From positions 2,604,001-2,668,000 of the forward strand of contig NZ_CP152376.1 of NCBI RefSeq assembly GCF_038784515.1: a stretch of DNA of 64,000 nt, read 5' to 3'. The translations under genes were made by a program, and so were the position numbers. The stretch's first letter is position 1. Every line of letters begins with the position of its first letter. Shown here piece after piece: positions 26,190 through 34,093 of the stretch. The notes under the pieces were generated by a model that had not been told where the DNA came from, did no database searches, and was given only the letters and a program-made list of their open reading frames with translations. The DNA comes from Rhodoferax sp. GW822-FHT02A01 (lineage in GTDB: Bacteria > Pseudomonadota > Gammaproteobacteria > Burkholderiales > Burkholderiaceae_C).

Positions 26190-27350
26190 ATGGACTTTTC
26201 CCTGAACGAAGAACAGAAGATGATGATCGACACCGTGGGTCGATTCATCGCCGAAGAATGCAAGCCGCTGGAAGATGAACTCGAAGCGCACGGCGCGCTG
26301 GACCCAGCCAAGGCGCAGGCCCTGCATGCCAAGTCCAAGGCACTGGGCCTGTACGCGCTCAACATGCCGGCGGAGCTGGGTGGTGGCGGCCTCTCGGTGC
26401 TGGACCGCATCCTGTGCGAAGAGCAGTTCGGCCACACCAGCGACTACCTGATTCGTCGCGCCTTCGGCAATGTGTATGAACCGCTGTTGCATTGCAAAGG
26501 TCCACAGGTGGAGCGTTGGCTCAAGCCCACGGTGGAAGGATTGCGCACCTGCGCCATCGCCATCACCGAGCCCGGCGCCGGATCGGACGCGGCCGGTATC
26601 AAGACAAACGCAAAGAAGACCGATGCGGGCTGGGTGCTCAACGGCAGCAAGCATTTCATCAGCGACGGCGAGTGGAGCGACTTCTTCCTGGTCTCGGCCA
26701 AGACCGGCGAGAAGGAGATCAGCATGTTCATGGTGGACAAGGGCCTGGCCGGCTTCACCGTGGGCAAGGACCAGAAAATGATGGGCCTGCGTGGCACGCC
26801 GCATCTGGAACTGTTCTTCGACAACGTGGCGCTGGAAGATGCCGCTCTGCTGGGCGAAGTGGGCCAGGGCTTCAAGCTCGCCATGGGTGCACTCAATGTG
26901 GTGCGGTTGGCCCAGGTGGGCGCCCGCGCGGTGGGCAAGGCCAGCCATGTGTGCGAGCTGATGGTGGGCTATGCAAACGACCGCAAGCAGTTCAACACCC
27001 GTATCGGTGACTTCCAGATGGTGCAGCAGCAGATCGCCGACAGCGTGATCGAGATCAACGCGGCGCGCTGGATGGTGTACCACGCGGCCTGGATGATGGA
27101 CCAGGGGCTGGATGCGCGTGAGCAGGTGGCCATGGTGAAGGTGCATGCGGCCGAGACGCTGGGGCGCGTGGTAGACCGGGCGGTGCAGATCTTCGGTGGC
27201 ATGGGGTTCTGCAAGGAGCTGGCGATTGAACGCTATTACCGCGATGCGCGCATCTACCGCATCTTTGATGGCACCAGTGAGATTCACCGCGGGGTCATTG
27301 CCAAGAGCACCCTGAAGAAGGGTGCTGCTTTGTTTGATGTGAATCGGTAG
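26190..27350 (+). CDS. Acyl-CoA dehydrogenase with Asp at the usual Glu position
   Basis: 386-aa FAD-dependent acyl-CoA dehydrogenase that would pass electrons to ETF. Standard blocks are AITEPGAGSDAAG, the LNGSKHFISDG segment and the C-terminal RDARIYRIFDGTSEIHRG. In medium-chain enzymes the base is Glu in YEGT; here the aligned residue is Asp360 (FDGT). That is known in some subfamilies, and some place the base elsewhere. The gene precedes a CoA-transferase, suggesting activation then alpha,beta-dehydrogenation of a carboxylic acid. The 148 bases upstream show no clear gene. Confidence 0.9.
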   Translation: MDFSLNEEQKMMIDTVGRFIAEECKPLEDELEAHGALDPAKAQALHAKSKALGLYALNMPAELGGGGLSVLDRILCEEQFGHTSDYLIRRAFGNVYEPLLHCKGPQVERWLKPTVEGLRTCAIAITEPGAGSDAAGIKTNAKKTDAGWVLNGSKHFISDGEWSDFFLVSAKTGEKEISMFMVDKGLAGFTVGKDQKMMGLRGTPHLELFFDNVALEDAALLGEVGQGFKLAMGALNVVRLAQVGARAVGKASHVCELMVGYANDRKQFNTRIGDFQMVQQQIADSVIEINAARWMVYHAAWMMDQGLDAREQVAMVKVHAAETLGRVVDRAVQIFGGMGFCKELAIERYYRDARIYRIFDGTSEIHRGVIAKSTLKKGAALFDVNR

Positions 27351-27381
27351 TTTGCGCTCATGCGGGGTGGCGTTGGCGTGG

Positions 27382-27457
27382 GCCGGAGCAAGGGGATGGG
27401 CGGACTCCTCATGCTGGAGTACCAGAAATCGTCGCCCGCCCATCCCCTTGCTCCGGC
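27382..27457. repeat. 22-bp inverted repeat with 32-nt loop (element E2)
   Basis: Arms 27382-27403 and 27436-27457 are perfect reverse complements. The loop (27404-27435) has a nested hairpin, ACTCC (27404-27408) with GGAGT (27416-27420). Read on the minus strand, the loop contains CGATTT, then ACTCCAG, then CATGAGG, the same order of words found in the loop of element E3 on the plus strand. It lies 31 bases after the acyl-CoA dehydrogenase stop and 84 bases before the CoA-transferase. No U-tract. Confidence 0.88.
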
Positions 27458-27541
27458 TGCGGCGCGCAGCGGAGGACTACCCCTCGTGCAAACACCTTTG
27501 GCTTTTCGACGCCAGCCCATAACCCAACAAGAGACAAGACC

Positions 27542-29116
27542 ATGAGCAAATTCATGACAGCCGCCGAAGCGGCAAACCTCATCAACGACGGCGACACCAT
27601 AGGCCTGATGGGCGGCGGTGGTGGCCTGATGGAAGCCACCCATATGTTTGAGGCCGTGCAACACCGCTTCCTCACTACCCAATCCCCGCGCAACCTCAGC
27701 TTCGTTCACGCCCTGGGCATAGGCGACAAGAAAACCAAGGGCATGAACTGCTTTGCCCACGAAGGCCTGGTGCGCAAGGTCATAGGCGGCCACTGGGTCT
27801 GGTCACCGGCCATGCAGCAGCTTGCACGCGACAACAAGATCGAGGCCTACATCCTGCCCGGCGGCGTCTCCAGCCAGCTCATGCGCGAGATCGGCGCGGG
27901 CCGGCCCGGCCTCATCACCCACGTGGGCCTGGGCACCGTGTGCGACCCGCGCCATGGTGGTGGCCGCATGAACGAAGCGGCCCGTGACGATCTGGCCGAG
28001 GTCATCCAGATGGATGGTCACGAGTACCTGCGCTACAAACCGTTCCCCATCCATGTGGCCATCGTGCGTGCCAGTGCCGCGGATGAAGAGGGCAACATCA
28101 GCTTCGAGCACGAGGCGGCCAATCTGGACGCGCAGTCGCTGGCATTGGCTGCGCGCAACAGCGGCGGCAAGGTCATCGTGCAGGTGCGCGAGCGTCTGCC
28201 CAAGGGCGCGCTCAAGGCGCGCGAGGTGCGCATTCCCGGTGCCTGGATGGACGCCATCGTGGTGGATGCCAACCAGCAGGTCAGCTATGCCATTCCGTTT
28301 GATCCGGCCTTCAGTGGCGAGCTCACGGGGCAGGAGCGTGCGGCCAGTGAAGCCGCCGACCATGCGGCCGAAGTGGCTGCCGCGCAGGAAGCCTTTGGCG
28401 AGCGGCAGGCGGTGGCACGCCGCGCCTATCAGGAGATCTTCAACACCGGCAAGGCGCGCCCCATCATCAACTACGGCGTGGGTGTGCCCGACGCGGTGGC
28501 CAAGATGATTGCCGCGCGCAACGAGCACCACCGCATCTACCAGACCATCGAGCACGGCACCTACGGCGGTACGTTGATGGACGGCGTGCTGTTCGGCTAC
28601 GCGCGCAATGCCACGGCCATGCTGGACGCGGCCACGCAGTTCGACTTCTACGGCGGTGGCGGGCTGGACGTGGCCTTTCTGGGCTTTGGCGAGTTCGACC
28701 AGGAGGGCAGCGTCAACGTCTCGCGCCTGGGCGGCATCACCGTGGGACCCGGCGGTTTTATCGACATTGCCCAGAACGCCCGCAAGGTGGTGTTCTGCGG
28801 CACGTTGGCGGCCAAGGGGGTGCAGCTGCAGACCGGTGACGGGCAGATGCGGGTGCTGCAGCAGGGGGCCGTGAAGAAACTGGTGCAGCGCGTGGACCAG
28901 ATCACCTTCAGCGGACCGCAGGGTCTGGTGCGCGGACAGGAGGTGCTCTACCTCACCGAGCGCGGCAGCTTTCGGCTCACGGCGCAAGGTATCGAGCTGT
29001 TTGAAATCGCACCGGGCATTGACCTGCAGCGCGACATCCTGGACCAGATGGAATTCACGCCCCAGGTGGCACAGCCGCTGCGTGTGATGGACAGCGCGCA
29101 CTTCCGCGCCGCCTAA
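27542..29116 (+). CDS. Class I CoA-transferase (YdiF/propionate CoA-transferase type)
   Basis: 524-aa single-chain CoA-transferase with fused alpha and beta halves (alpha: LINDGDTIGLMGGGGGLMEA; beta: RPIINYGVGVPDAVAKMI). The catalytic Glu that forms the glutamyl-CoA thioester is expected at Glu337 (QTIEHGTYGG). It moves CoA from acetyl-CoA, succinyl-CoA or a similar donor to a carboxylic acid. Position after an acyl-CoA dehydrogenase suggests it activates that enzyme's substrate. The acid is unknown. Confidence 0.92.
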   Translation: MSKFMTAAEAANLINDGDTIGLMGGGGGLMEATHMFEAVQHRFLTTQSPRNLSFVHALGIGDKKTKGMNCFAHEGLVRKVIGGHWVWSPAMQQLARDNKIEAYILPGGVSSQLMREIGAGRPGLITHVGLGTVCDPRHGGGRMNEAARDDLAEVIQMDGHEYLRYKPFPIHVAIVRASAADEEGNISFEHEAANLDAQSLALAARNSGGKVIVQVRERLPKGALKAREVRIPGAWMDAIVVDANQQVSYAIPFDPAFSGELTGQERAASEAADHAAEVAAAQEAFGERQAVARRAYQEIFNTGKARPIINYGVGVPDAVAKMIAARNEHHRIYQTIEHGTYGGTLMDGVLFGYARNATAMLDAATQFDFYGGGGLDVAFLGFGEFDQEGSVNVSRLGGITVGPGGFIDIAQNARKVVFCGTLAAKGVQLQTGDGQMRVLQQGAVKKLVQRVDQITFSGPQGLVRGQEVLYLTERGSFRLTAQGIELFEIAPGIDLQRDILDQMEFTPQVAQPLRVMDSAHFRAA

Positions 29117-29128
29117 GGGGCTGCGGCC

Positions 29129-29794
29129 TCAGAACAGGCCGGATGCGATGTTGATGGTCAGCGCCAGCAGCGTGGTGTTGAAGAAGAAGGCCAGCATGCA
29201 ATGCACGATGCCGGTCCTGCGCATGCGGCGGCTGCTCAGTGCCACGTCGGCGGTCTGGGCCGAGGTGCCGATCACCACGGCGAAGTACAGAAAGTCGGCG
29301 TAGTCGGGCGGCTCGTTGCCGGGAAAGTCCAGGCCGCCATGGGCGCCTCGGGTGGCCGTGGCGTAGTAATCGTGCGCGTAATGCAGGGCAAACATGGTCT
29401 GGGTGAACACCCAGGAGGTCGCAATCGTCAGCGCCGCCAGCGCGATGTGGGCGTAGCGTATTTCTCCCTGCAGTTCCTTGACGATGCCCAGCTCGGCCAC
29501 GATGGCACCGACGCAGGCCATGGCCGCCGTGATCACCAGCACCAGAATCACTGTGCTGCCTTCGTCCTGTTTGAGCGCCCGCTCACGCATGCGGTCGTGC
29601 GAGGAGCGCGCCATCATCACCAGGGCCAGCAACAGATACAGCACCGCGGTGACGTTCCAGCCGATCAGGGCGCGGGTCACCATCTGGTGCGCAATGGACT
29701 GCGGCAACCACAGGTAGGTGGCCAGACCCATGCCGATGCTGATCAACAGACGGGGCCGGGCCAGCAGGATGCGAAAGGGGGGGATGTTGACCAT
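29129..29794 (-). CDS. DUF1345 membrane protein
   Basis: 221-aa inner-membrane protein with five or six hydrophobic segments. DUF1345 hallmarks are visible: IGWNVTAVLYLLLALVMM, SWVFTQTMFALHYAHDYY and the C-terminal PDYADFLYFAVVIGTSAQTAD. Function unknown. It is convergent with the CoA-transferase (12-base gap) and lies downstream of the LysR gene on the same strand, with 26 bases between. Confidence 0.9.
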   Translation of the reverse strand: MVNIPPFRILLARPRLLISIGMGLATYLWLPQSIAHQMVTRALIGWNVTAVLYLLLALVMMARSSHDRMRERALKQDEGSTVILVLVITAAMACVGAIVAELGIVKELQGEIRYAHIALAALTIATSWVFTQTMFALHYAHDYYATATRGAHGGLDFPGNEPPDYADFLYFAVVIGTSAQTADVALSSRRMRRTGIVHCMLAFFFNTTLLALTINIASGLF

Positions 29795-29820
29795 GTCGGG
29801 GCACTATACCTGCCGCGCGC

Positions 29821-30708
29821 TCAGGGTTCGCGTGCGGCCTTGAGCAACCATTGAAACGCCAAGTTGGCAAACGGCGTGCGCGGTGTAAGCCGAGAGCGCA
29901 TCAGCCAGAAACGCTGCCGCGACACGGTGGGGATCTGCGTGAGCATCACCACGCGCTGCTCGCGCAGGGCCTGCTCGGCGATGGTGTGCGACATCAGGCT
30001 GATGCCCTGCTCACGCATGGTGGCTTCCAGCAGCAGGCGGCTGTCGTCCATGGTGGCGCCGCGCGTGATGCGCAGTTTTTTCAAGGCTGGGGTCGACAGC
30101 CGTCCGTCCCATTGGGGTTCGCTCTCCAGCATCAGCAGCGGTGCTTTTTCTAATACCTTGGGGTAGGGCGTGGCGCCTATGCGCTGCGCGGTCAGCGGGC
30201 CGCACAGGCCCACGGCATAGTCTTCCACCAAGGCGGCACATTCCACATCGGCGGTGTGGATGGGGCGGCGAGAGATCACCAGGTCCACGTCGATGCGGTC
30301 GATCTCGCGCACCGTGTTGGCGGTGATGAACCAGATTTCCACACCCGGATGGTCGCGCCGCATGGCGTCCAGGCGCGACAGTAGCCAGCCCTGGGCAAAG
30401 TCGGCCGGGCAGGCAATCAGCAGCGAGTCCTGGCTCTTGTAGGGTTCGATCCGGTCCAGCCCGGCGGAGAGGCGAGACAGGGTCTCGCGCACGGTCTCGT
30501 GCAGCAGTTCGCCAGCGGCAGTGAGCCCCACGCCCTTGCCATTGCGAAAGAACAGGCTTTGGCCCAGCGACTCCTCCAGCTTGAGCAACTGCTGGCTGAC
30601 AGCTGACTGGGTCAGCGACAGCTCTTCGGCCGCGCGGGAGAAGCTGCCCAGGCGGGCGGCGGCATCGAATGCCACCAGGCTCTTGAATGGGGGCAGTGGC
30701 TGGCTCAT
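29821..30708 (-). CDS. LysR-type regulator
   Basis: 295 aa: N-terminal helix-turn-helix (AFDAAARLGSFSRAAEELSL, then TQSAVSQQL) and a C-terminal periplasmic-binding-like effector domain. The start ATG abuts an AT-rich palindrome at 30712-30726. It is divergent from the ureohydrolase gene at 30798, the usual arrangement for a LysR regulator and its target, so the likely effector is an agmatine- or guanidino-type compound. It belongs to the GcvA-like branch judging by the opening PPFKSLVAFDAAARLGSF. Confidence 0.92.
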   Translation of the reverse strand: MSQPLPPFKSLVAFDAAARLGSFSRAAEELSLTQSAVSQQLLKLEESLGQSLFFRNGKGVGLTAAGELLHETVRETLSRLSAGLDRIEPYKSQDSLLIACPADFAQGWLLSRLDAMRRDHPGVEIWFITANTVREIDRIDVDLVISRRPIHTADVECAALVEDYAVGLCGPLTAQRIGATPYPKVLEKAPLLMLESEPQWDGRLSTPALKKLRITRGATMDDSRLLLEATMREQGISLMSHTIAEQALREQRVVMLTQIPTVSRQRFWLMRSRLTPRTPFANLAFQWLLKAAREP

Positions 30709-30711
30709 AGT

Positions 30712-30726
30712 ATTAATTAAATTAAT
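30712..30726. promoter_or_regulatory. 15-bp perfect AT palindrome next to LysR start
   Basis: ATTAATTAAATTAAT, 7-bp arms around one A, only 3 bases from the LysR start codon. It overlaps the place where a LysR regulator would autoregulate. It could also be part of a promoter. No footprint evidence. Confidence 0.45.
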
Positions 30727-30732
30727 TTCTAA

Positions 30733-30754
30733 CCAAGCATAGCTAATTGCTTGG
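30733..30754. promoter_or_regulatory. Candidate LysR operator, CCAAGCA-N8-TGCTTGG
   Basis: A perfect 7-bp inverted repeat (30733-30739 and 30748-30754) with an 8-base AT-rich spacer in the divergent region between the LysR and ureohydrolase genes. Size and position suit a LysR recognition site activating the gene at 30798. This is inferred from position and symmetry only. Confidence 0.5.
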
Positions 30755-30797
30755 GCGGGGTAAATCCCGGACCATTGCCTGCATGACAGGAACCCCT

Positions 30798-31760
30798 ATG
30801 ACCGACCCCACCACCCATGGCGATAGCGCCATCACCCGCAGCAACCAAAGAGGCTATGAAAAGGAAAACACCTTTGCCGGCGTGCTCTCCTTCATGCGCC
30901 GCCAGTACACCAAGGATCTGAGCGATGCCCATGTGGTGGTCTCCGGCGTGCCGCTGGACCTGGCCACCACCTACCGCAGCGGCGCCCGTCTGGGGCCGGC
31001 CGCCATACGGGCTGCCTCGGTGCAGATGAACGAGATGCTGCACCCCTGGGGCTATGGGCCGTGTGATCGCCTGTCGGTCATCGACTACGGCGACTGCTGG
31101 CTGGACCCGCACAACCCGCTCACCGTCTTCTCCAGCATCCATGCGCATGCACAAAAGATACTGGCCTCCGGCGCGCAGATGCTCACACTGGGGGGCGACC
31201 ACTACATCACCTACCCGCTGCTCAAGGCCCATGCCGAGCAACATGGTGCGCCCTTGTCCATCATCCACTTCGATGCGCACTGCGACACCTGGGCGGATGA
31301 CGAGCCGCTGTCCCTGAACCACGGCTCCATGTTCTACAAGGCCATCAAGGACGGGCTGATAGACCCGCAGCGCTCGGTGCAGATCGGCATACGCACCTGG
31401 AACGAGGACTTCATGGGTGTGCAGGTGCTGGGCGCCGACTGGGTGCACGAGCACGGCGTAGCCGCCACGGTGCAGAAGGTGCGCAGCATCGTGGGCGACC
31501 ACCCCACCTACCTGACCTTTGACATCGATTGCCTAGACCCGGCGTACGCGCCGGGCACGGGCACCCCCGTGGCGGGTGGCCTGAGTTCGGCACAGGCGCT
31601 GGCCATTCTGCGCAAGCTGGTGGGTTTGCGCTGGGTGGGCATGGATGTGGTGGAAGTGGCACCTGCCTACGACCACAGCGATATCACCGCGCTGGCTGCC
31701 GCGCAGATTGCCGCCGAGATGCTGTGCCTGTTGGCCGAGCAGCATGCTTCCAACCACTGA
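30798..31760 (+). CDS. Agmatinase / guanidino-acid ureohydrolase
   Basis: 320-aa arginase-superfamily enzyme that removes urea from a guanidino compound using two Mn ions. Metal ligands are in GGDHYITYP, FDAHCDTW and TFDIDCLDPAYAPGTGTP. I chose the ATG at 30798 because CAGGA lies 8 bases upstream; an in-frame ATG at 30783 would add five residues. It is followed after 18 bases by a PotF-like polyamine-binding protein, so agmatine to putrescine is likely. Guanidinobutyrate or guanidinopropionate are alternatives that this family cannot exclude by sequence. Confidence 0.9.
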   Translation: MTDPTTHGDSAITRSNQRGYEKENTFAGVLSFMRRQYTKDLSDAHVVVSGVPLDLATTYRSGARLGPAAIRAASVQMNEMLHPWGYGPCDRLSVIDYGDCWLDPHNPLTVFSSIHAHAQKILASGAQMLTLGGDHYITYPLLKAHAEQHGAPLSIIHFDAHCDTWADDEPLSLNHGSMFYKAIKDGLIDPQRSVQIGIRTWNEDFMGVQVLGADWVHEHGVAATVQKVRSIVGDHPTYLTFDIDCLDPAYAPGTGTPVAGGLSSAQALAILRKLVGLRWVGMDVVEVAPAYDHSDITALAAAQIAAEMLCLLAEQHASNH

Positions 31761-31778
31761 ACCCAAGCGAGAAACCGT

Positions 31779-32900
31779 ATGAAACTGCATTCCTTCATGA
31801 AGCGCGGCCTGGCACCGGTGGTGATGGCCCTGCTGGCCTTGGCCAGCCCTGGTGCCCGCGCAGCGGATGAGAAAGTCCTCAACATCTACAACTGGTCGGA
31901 GTACATCGGTGAGAACACCGTCAAGGCCTTTGAAGCCGAGACCGGTATCCGCGTGCGCTACGACAACTTCGACTCCAACGAAATCCTGCTGGCCAAGATG
32001 ATTGCCGGTCGCACCGGCTACGACATCATCGTGCCCTCCAGTGACTTCGGTCGCATCCTGATGGACGGAGGTCTGGTGCAAAAGCTGGACCGCAGCAAGC
32101 TGCCGCTGTGGAGCAATCTGCAGCCCGCGGTGATGCAGATGATGGCCAGGCTCGACCCAGGTAACCAGTACATGGTGCCCTGGCTGGGCAGCGCAGTCAG
32201 CGTCGGCTACAACGCCGAGAAGGTGAAAGCGGCGCTGGGCGGTGAAGCCATTCCGGCCAATCCGTTCGAGTTGGTGTTCAACCCGCATTACGCAGACCGG
32301 CTCAAGAAGTGCGGCATCTCGATTCTGGACAGTGCCAGCGACCTGTTCCCCTCGGCGCTGATCTATGTGGGCAAGCCGGCGTTCAGCAACACCCAGTCCG
32401 ATTACAACGAGGCCTTTGCCATGCTGCAGAAGGTGCGCCAGGACATCGCCCTGTTCAGCTTCAACGGCTACATCAACGACCTGGCCAGCGGCAGCCTGTG
32501 TGTGGCCCTTGGCTACAGCGGCGACTTCAACAACGCCAACAACAAGGCCCGGGAAGGCGGCAAGTCGGTGCACATCGAAGCGCCGCTGCCACCCAACGGC
32601 AGCCAGTTCGGTTTCGAGTCCATGATGATTCCCGCCGATGCGCCGCACCCCGAAAATGCCCACGCCTGGATCAACTACATCCTGCGGCCCCAAGTGCAGG
32701 CCGAGATCACCAACAAGGTGATGTTCACCAGCCCGAATCTGGCGGCCCGCAAATACATCAGGCCCGAAGTGTTGGCCAATGCCATCGCCTTCCCGCCAGA
32801 CGACTATCTGGCCAACAAGGCGCAGTTCTACGAAGTCCGCAAGCCCGACACGCGCCGCTTGATGACGCGGCTCTACACCCGGTTCAAGACCGGGCTGTGA
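31779..32900 (+). CDS. Polyamine-type ABC substrate-binding protein (PotF-like)
   Basis: 373-aa periplasmic protein. A signal peptide ends near GARA and the mature chain begins ADEKVLNIYNWSEYIGE, the hallmark PotD/PotF start. Further typical segments are YDIIVPSSDFG, NQYMVPWLG and the C-terminal RLYTRFKTGL. No PotGHI permease or ATPase genes follow; the next gene is convergent. It must use a transporter encoded elsewhere or act as a ligand sensor. Putrescine or a guanidino compound is the probable ligand. Confidence 0.92.
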   Translation: MKLHSFMKRGLAPVVMALLALASPGARAADEKVLNIYNWSEYIGENTVKAFEAETGIRVRYDNFDSNEILLAKMIAGRTGYDIIVPSSDFGRILMDGGLVQKLDRSKLPLWSNLQPAVMQMMARLDPGNQYMVPWLGSAVSVGYNAEKVKAALGGEAIPANPFELVFNPHYADRLKKCGISILDSASDLFPSALIYVGKPAFSNTQSDYNEAFAMLQKVRQDIALFSFNGYINDLASGSLCVALGYSGDFNNANNKAREGGKSVHIEAPLPPNGSQFGFESMMIPADAPHPENAHAWINYILRPQVQAEITNKVMFTSPNLAARKYIRPEVLANAIAFPPDDYLANKAQFYEVRKPDTRRLMTRLYTRFKTGL

Positions 32901-33716
32901 TCAGTGCTGCACCGGCGGCTTGCCGGGGCGCCCGGGAATCATGGCCAGCATGTGTTCGCTCACGCCGCCGTCCACCACCAGGTTCTGGCCGGTGATGTAG
33001 CTGGCAGCCGCGCTGCTGAGCCAAGCCACGGCCTGGCCCACGTCGTCGGCACGGCCTATGCGCCCCAGCGGCACCAGCGCCTCGCGGCGCGCCAGCGTTT
33101 CAGCGTCCTGGTACACCGGCTCGGTCAGCGGGGTGCGGATCATGCCGGGGCATACGGTGTTGACGCGGATGCCGTCGGCTGCCCACTCTTGTGCCAGTTG
33201 GCGGCACAGCATGATGAGGGCTGCCTTGGCCGCCGAATAGGCGCCGTAGCCGGGGTGTGGTGACAGGCCGGACATGGACGCCACGGCGGTAATGCTGCCG
33301 CGCGTGCGCACCAGTTGTTCGCGTGCTGCCTGCGCCAGCAGAAACGCAGAACGGGTGTTGAGGTTGAAGGTCAGGTCCCACTCGGCCATGGGCAAGTCGG
33401 CCAGTTTGCCGGGGCCGGATTTGCCCGCATTGCAGACCAGGGTGCTGATGTCGCCGCCGTGGCCGTGCGCCTCGAACACCAGCCTGGCGCACTGGGCCGG
33501 ATCGGTGATGTCGCCGGCCACGCCATGGGCGCTGATGCCCAGGGCACGCAGTTCGGCCACCAGCGCGTCGAGCTTCTCGCCCGGTTGCGATGCGGCGGCT
33601 GAAATGTGCAGCGCATGACCTTCGCGTTGTGCCTGCGCAATCAGGGCCAGGCAGATGCCGCGCCCAATGCCCCCGGTTGCGCCGGTGACCAATGCGTGTT
33701 GTCGTGGTGCGGCCAT
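32901..33716 (-). CDS. SDR-family oxidoreductase (hydroaromatic cluster B)
   Basis: 271-aa classical SDR: cofactor loop TGATGGIG, Tyr/Lys in YSAAK, closing motif YITGQNLVVDGG. The ATG at 33716 is used; the frame runs open to 34142, but that part is antisense or out of frame to the NIPSNAP gene. It is last of four minus-strand genes (SDR, flavoprotein, NIPSNAP, SDR), 2 bases after NIPSNAP. A role in oxidising a ring hydroxyl or reducing a ring ketone is inferred from the flavoprotein. Confidence 0.88.
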   Translation of the reverse strand: MAAPRQHALVTGATGGIGRGICLALIAQAQREGHALHISAAASQPGEKLDALVAELRALGISAHGVAGDITDPAQCARLVFEAHGHGGDISTLVCNAGKSGPGKLADLPMAEWDLTFNLNTRSAFLLAQAAREQLVRTRGSITAVASMSGLSPHPGYGAYSAAKAALIMLCRQLAQEWAADGIRVNTVCPGMIRTPLTEPVYQDAETLARREALVPLGRIGRADDVGQAVAWLSSAAASYITGQNLVVDGGVSEHMLAMIPGRPGKPPVQH

Positions 33717-33718
33717 GC

Positions 33719-34093
33719 TCACACCTTGGGAAGCACCAGGCCGGGCATGGCCACGCCCTTGATCAGTCGCGTCTCCTGCGCCGTGATCAGATGCCCGGAC
33801 GCGGCCATGTAGGCCGGGAAGTCCGGATGCGTATCGCGGGCATGGCAGCGGCGTTCGTAGTCGGCCAGATCCTCGTAGGCCCAGAGGTGGATGAACTGGT
33901 TCTGCGGCCCCACCAGGCTGGTGTAGAAGCCCACCGGGTGGCACAGGGTCTGCATCAGCACCGGCATAGCCAGGCGGTTGAAGACCTCCAGGAACTCCGG
34001 CATCTTGCGCAGCGCAATCGTGTAGATGCGGTGGTCCACCAGCGGGCGTTGCAGATGGGGTTGCAGTGTCTGCGGCAGTGCAGGGGCGCTCAT
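33719..34093 (-). CDS. NIPSNAP-family protein, single domain
   Basis: 124-aa protein with the NIPSNAP pattern: VDHRIYTIALRKMPEFLEVF at the start, NQFIHLWAYEDLADYERR in the middle. It overlaps the upstream KstD-like gene by 4 bases, so its synthesis is coupled to that flavoprotein. Together with the pair at 22725/24580 this shows a repeated flavoprotein-NIPSNAP association. Function unknown; a small-molecule-binding or cyclase/isomerase-like accessory role is possible. Confidence 0.87.
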   Translation of the reverse strand: MSAPALPQTLQPHLQRPLVDHRIYTIALRKMPEFLEVFNRLAMPVLMQTLCHPVGFYTSLVGPQNQFIHLWAYEDLADYERRCHARDTHPDFPAYMAASGHLITAQETRLIKGVAMPGLVLPKV

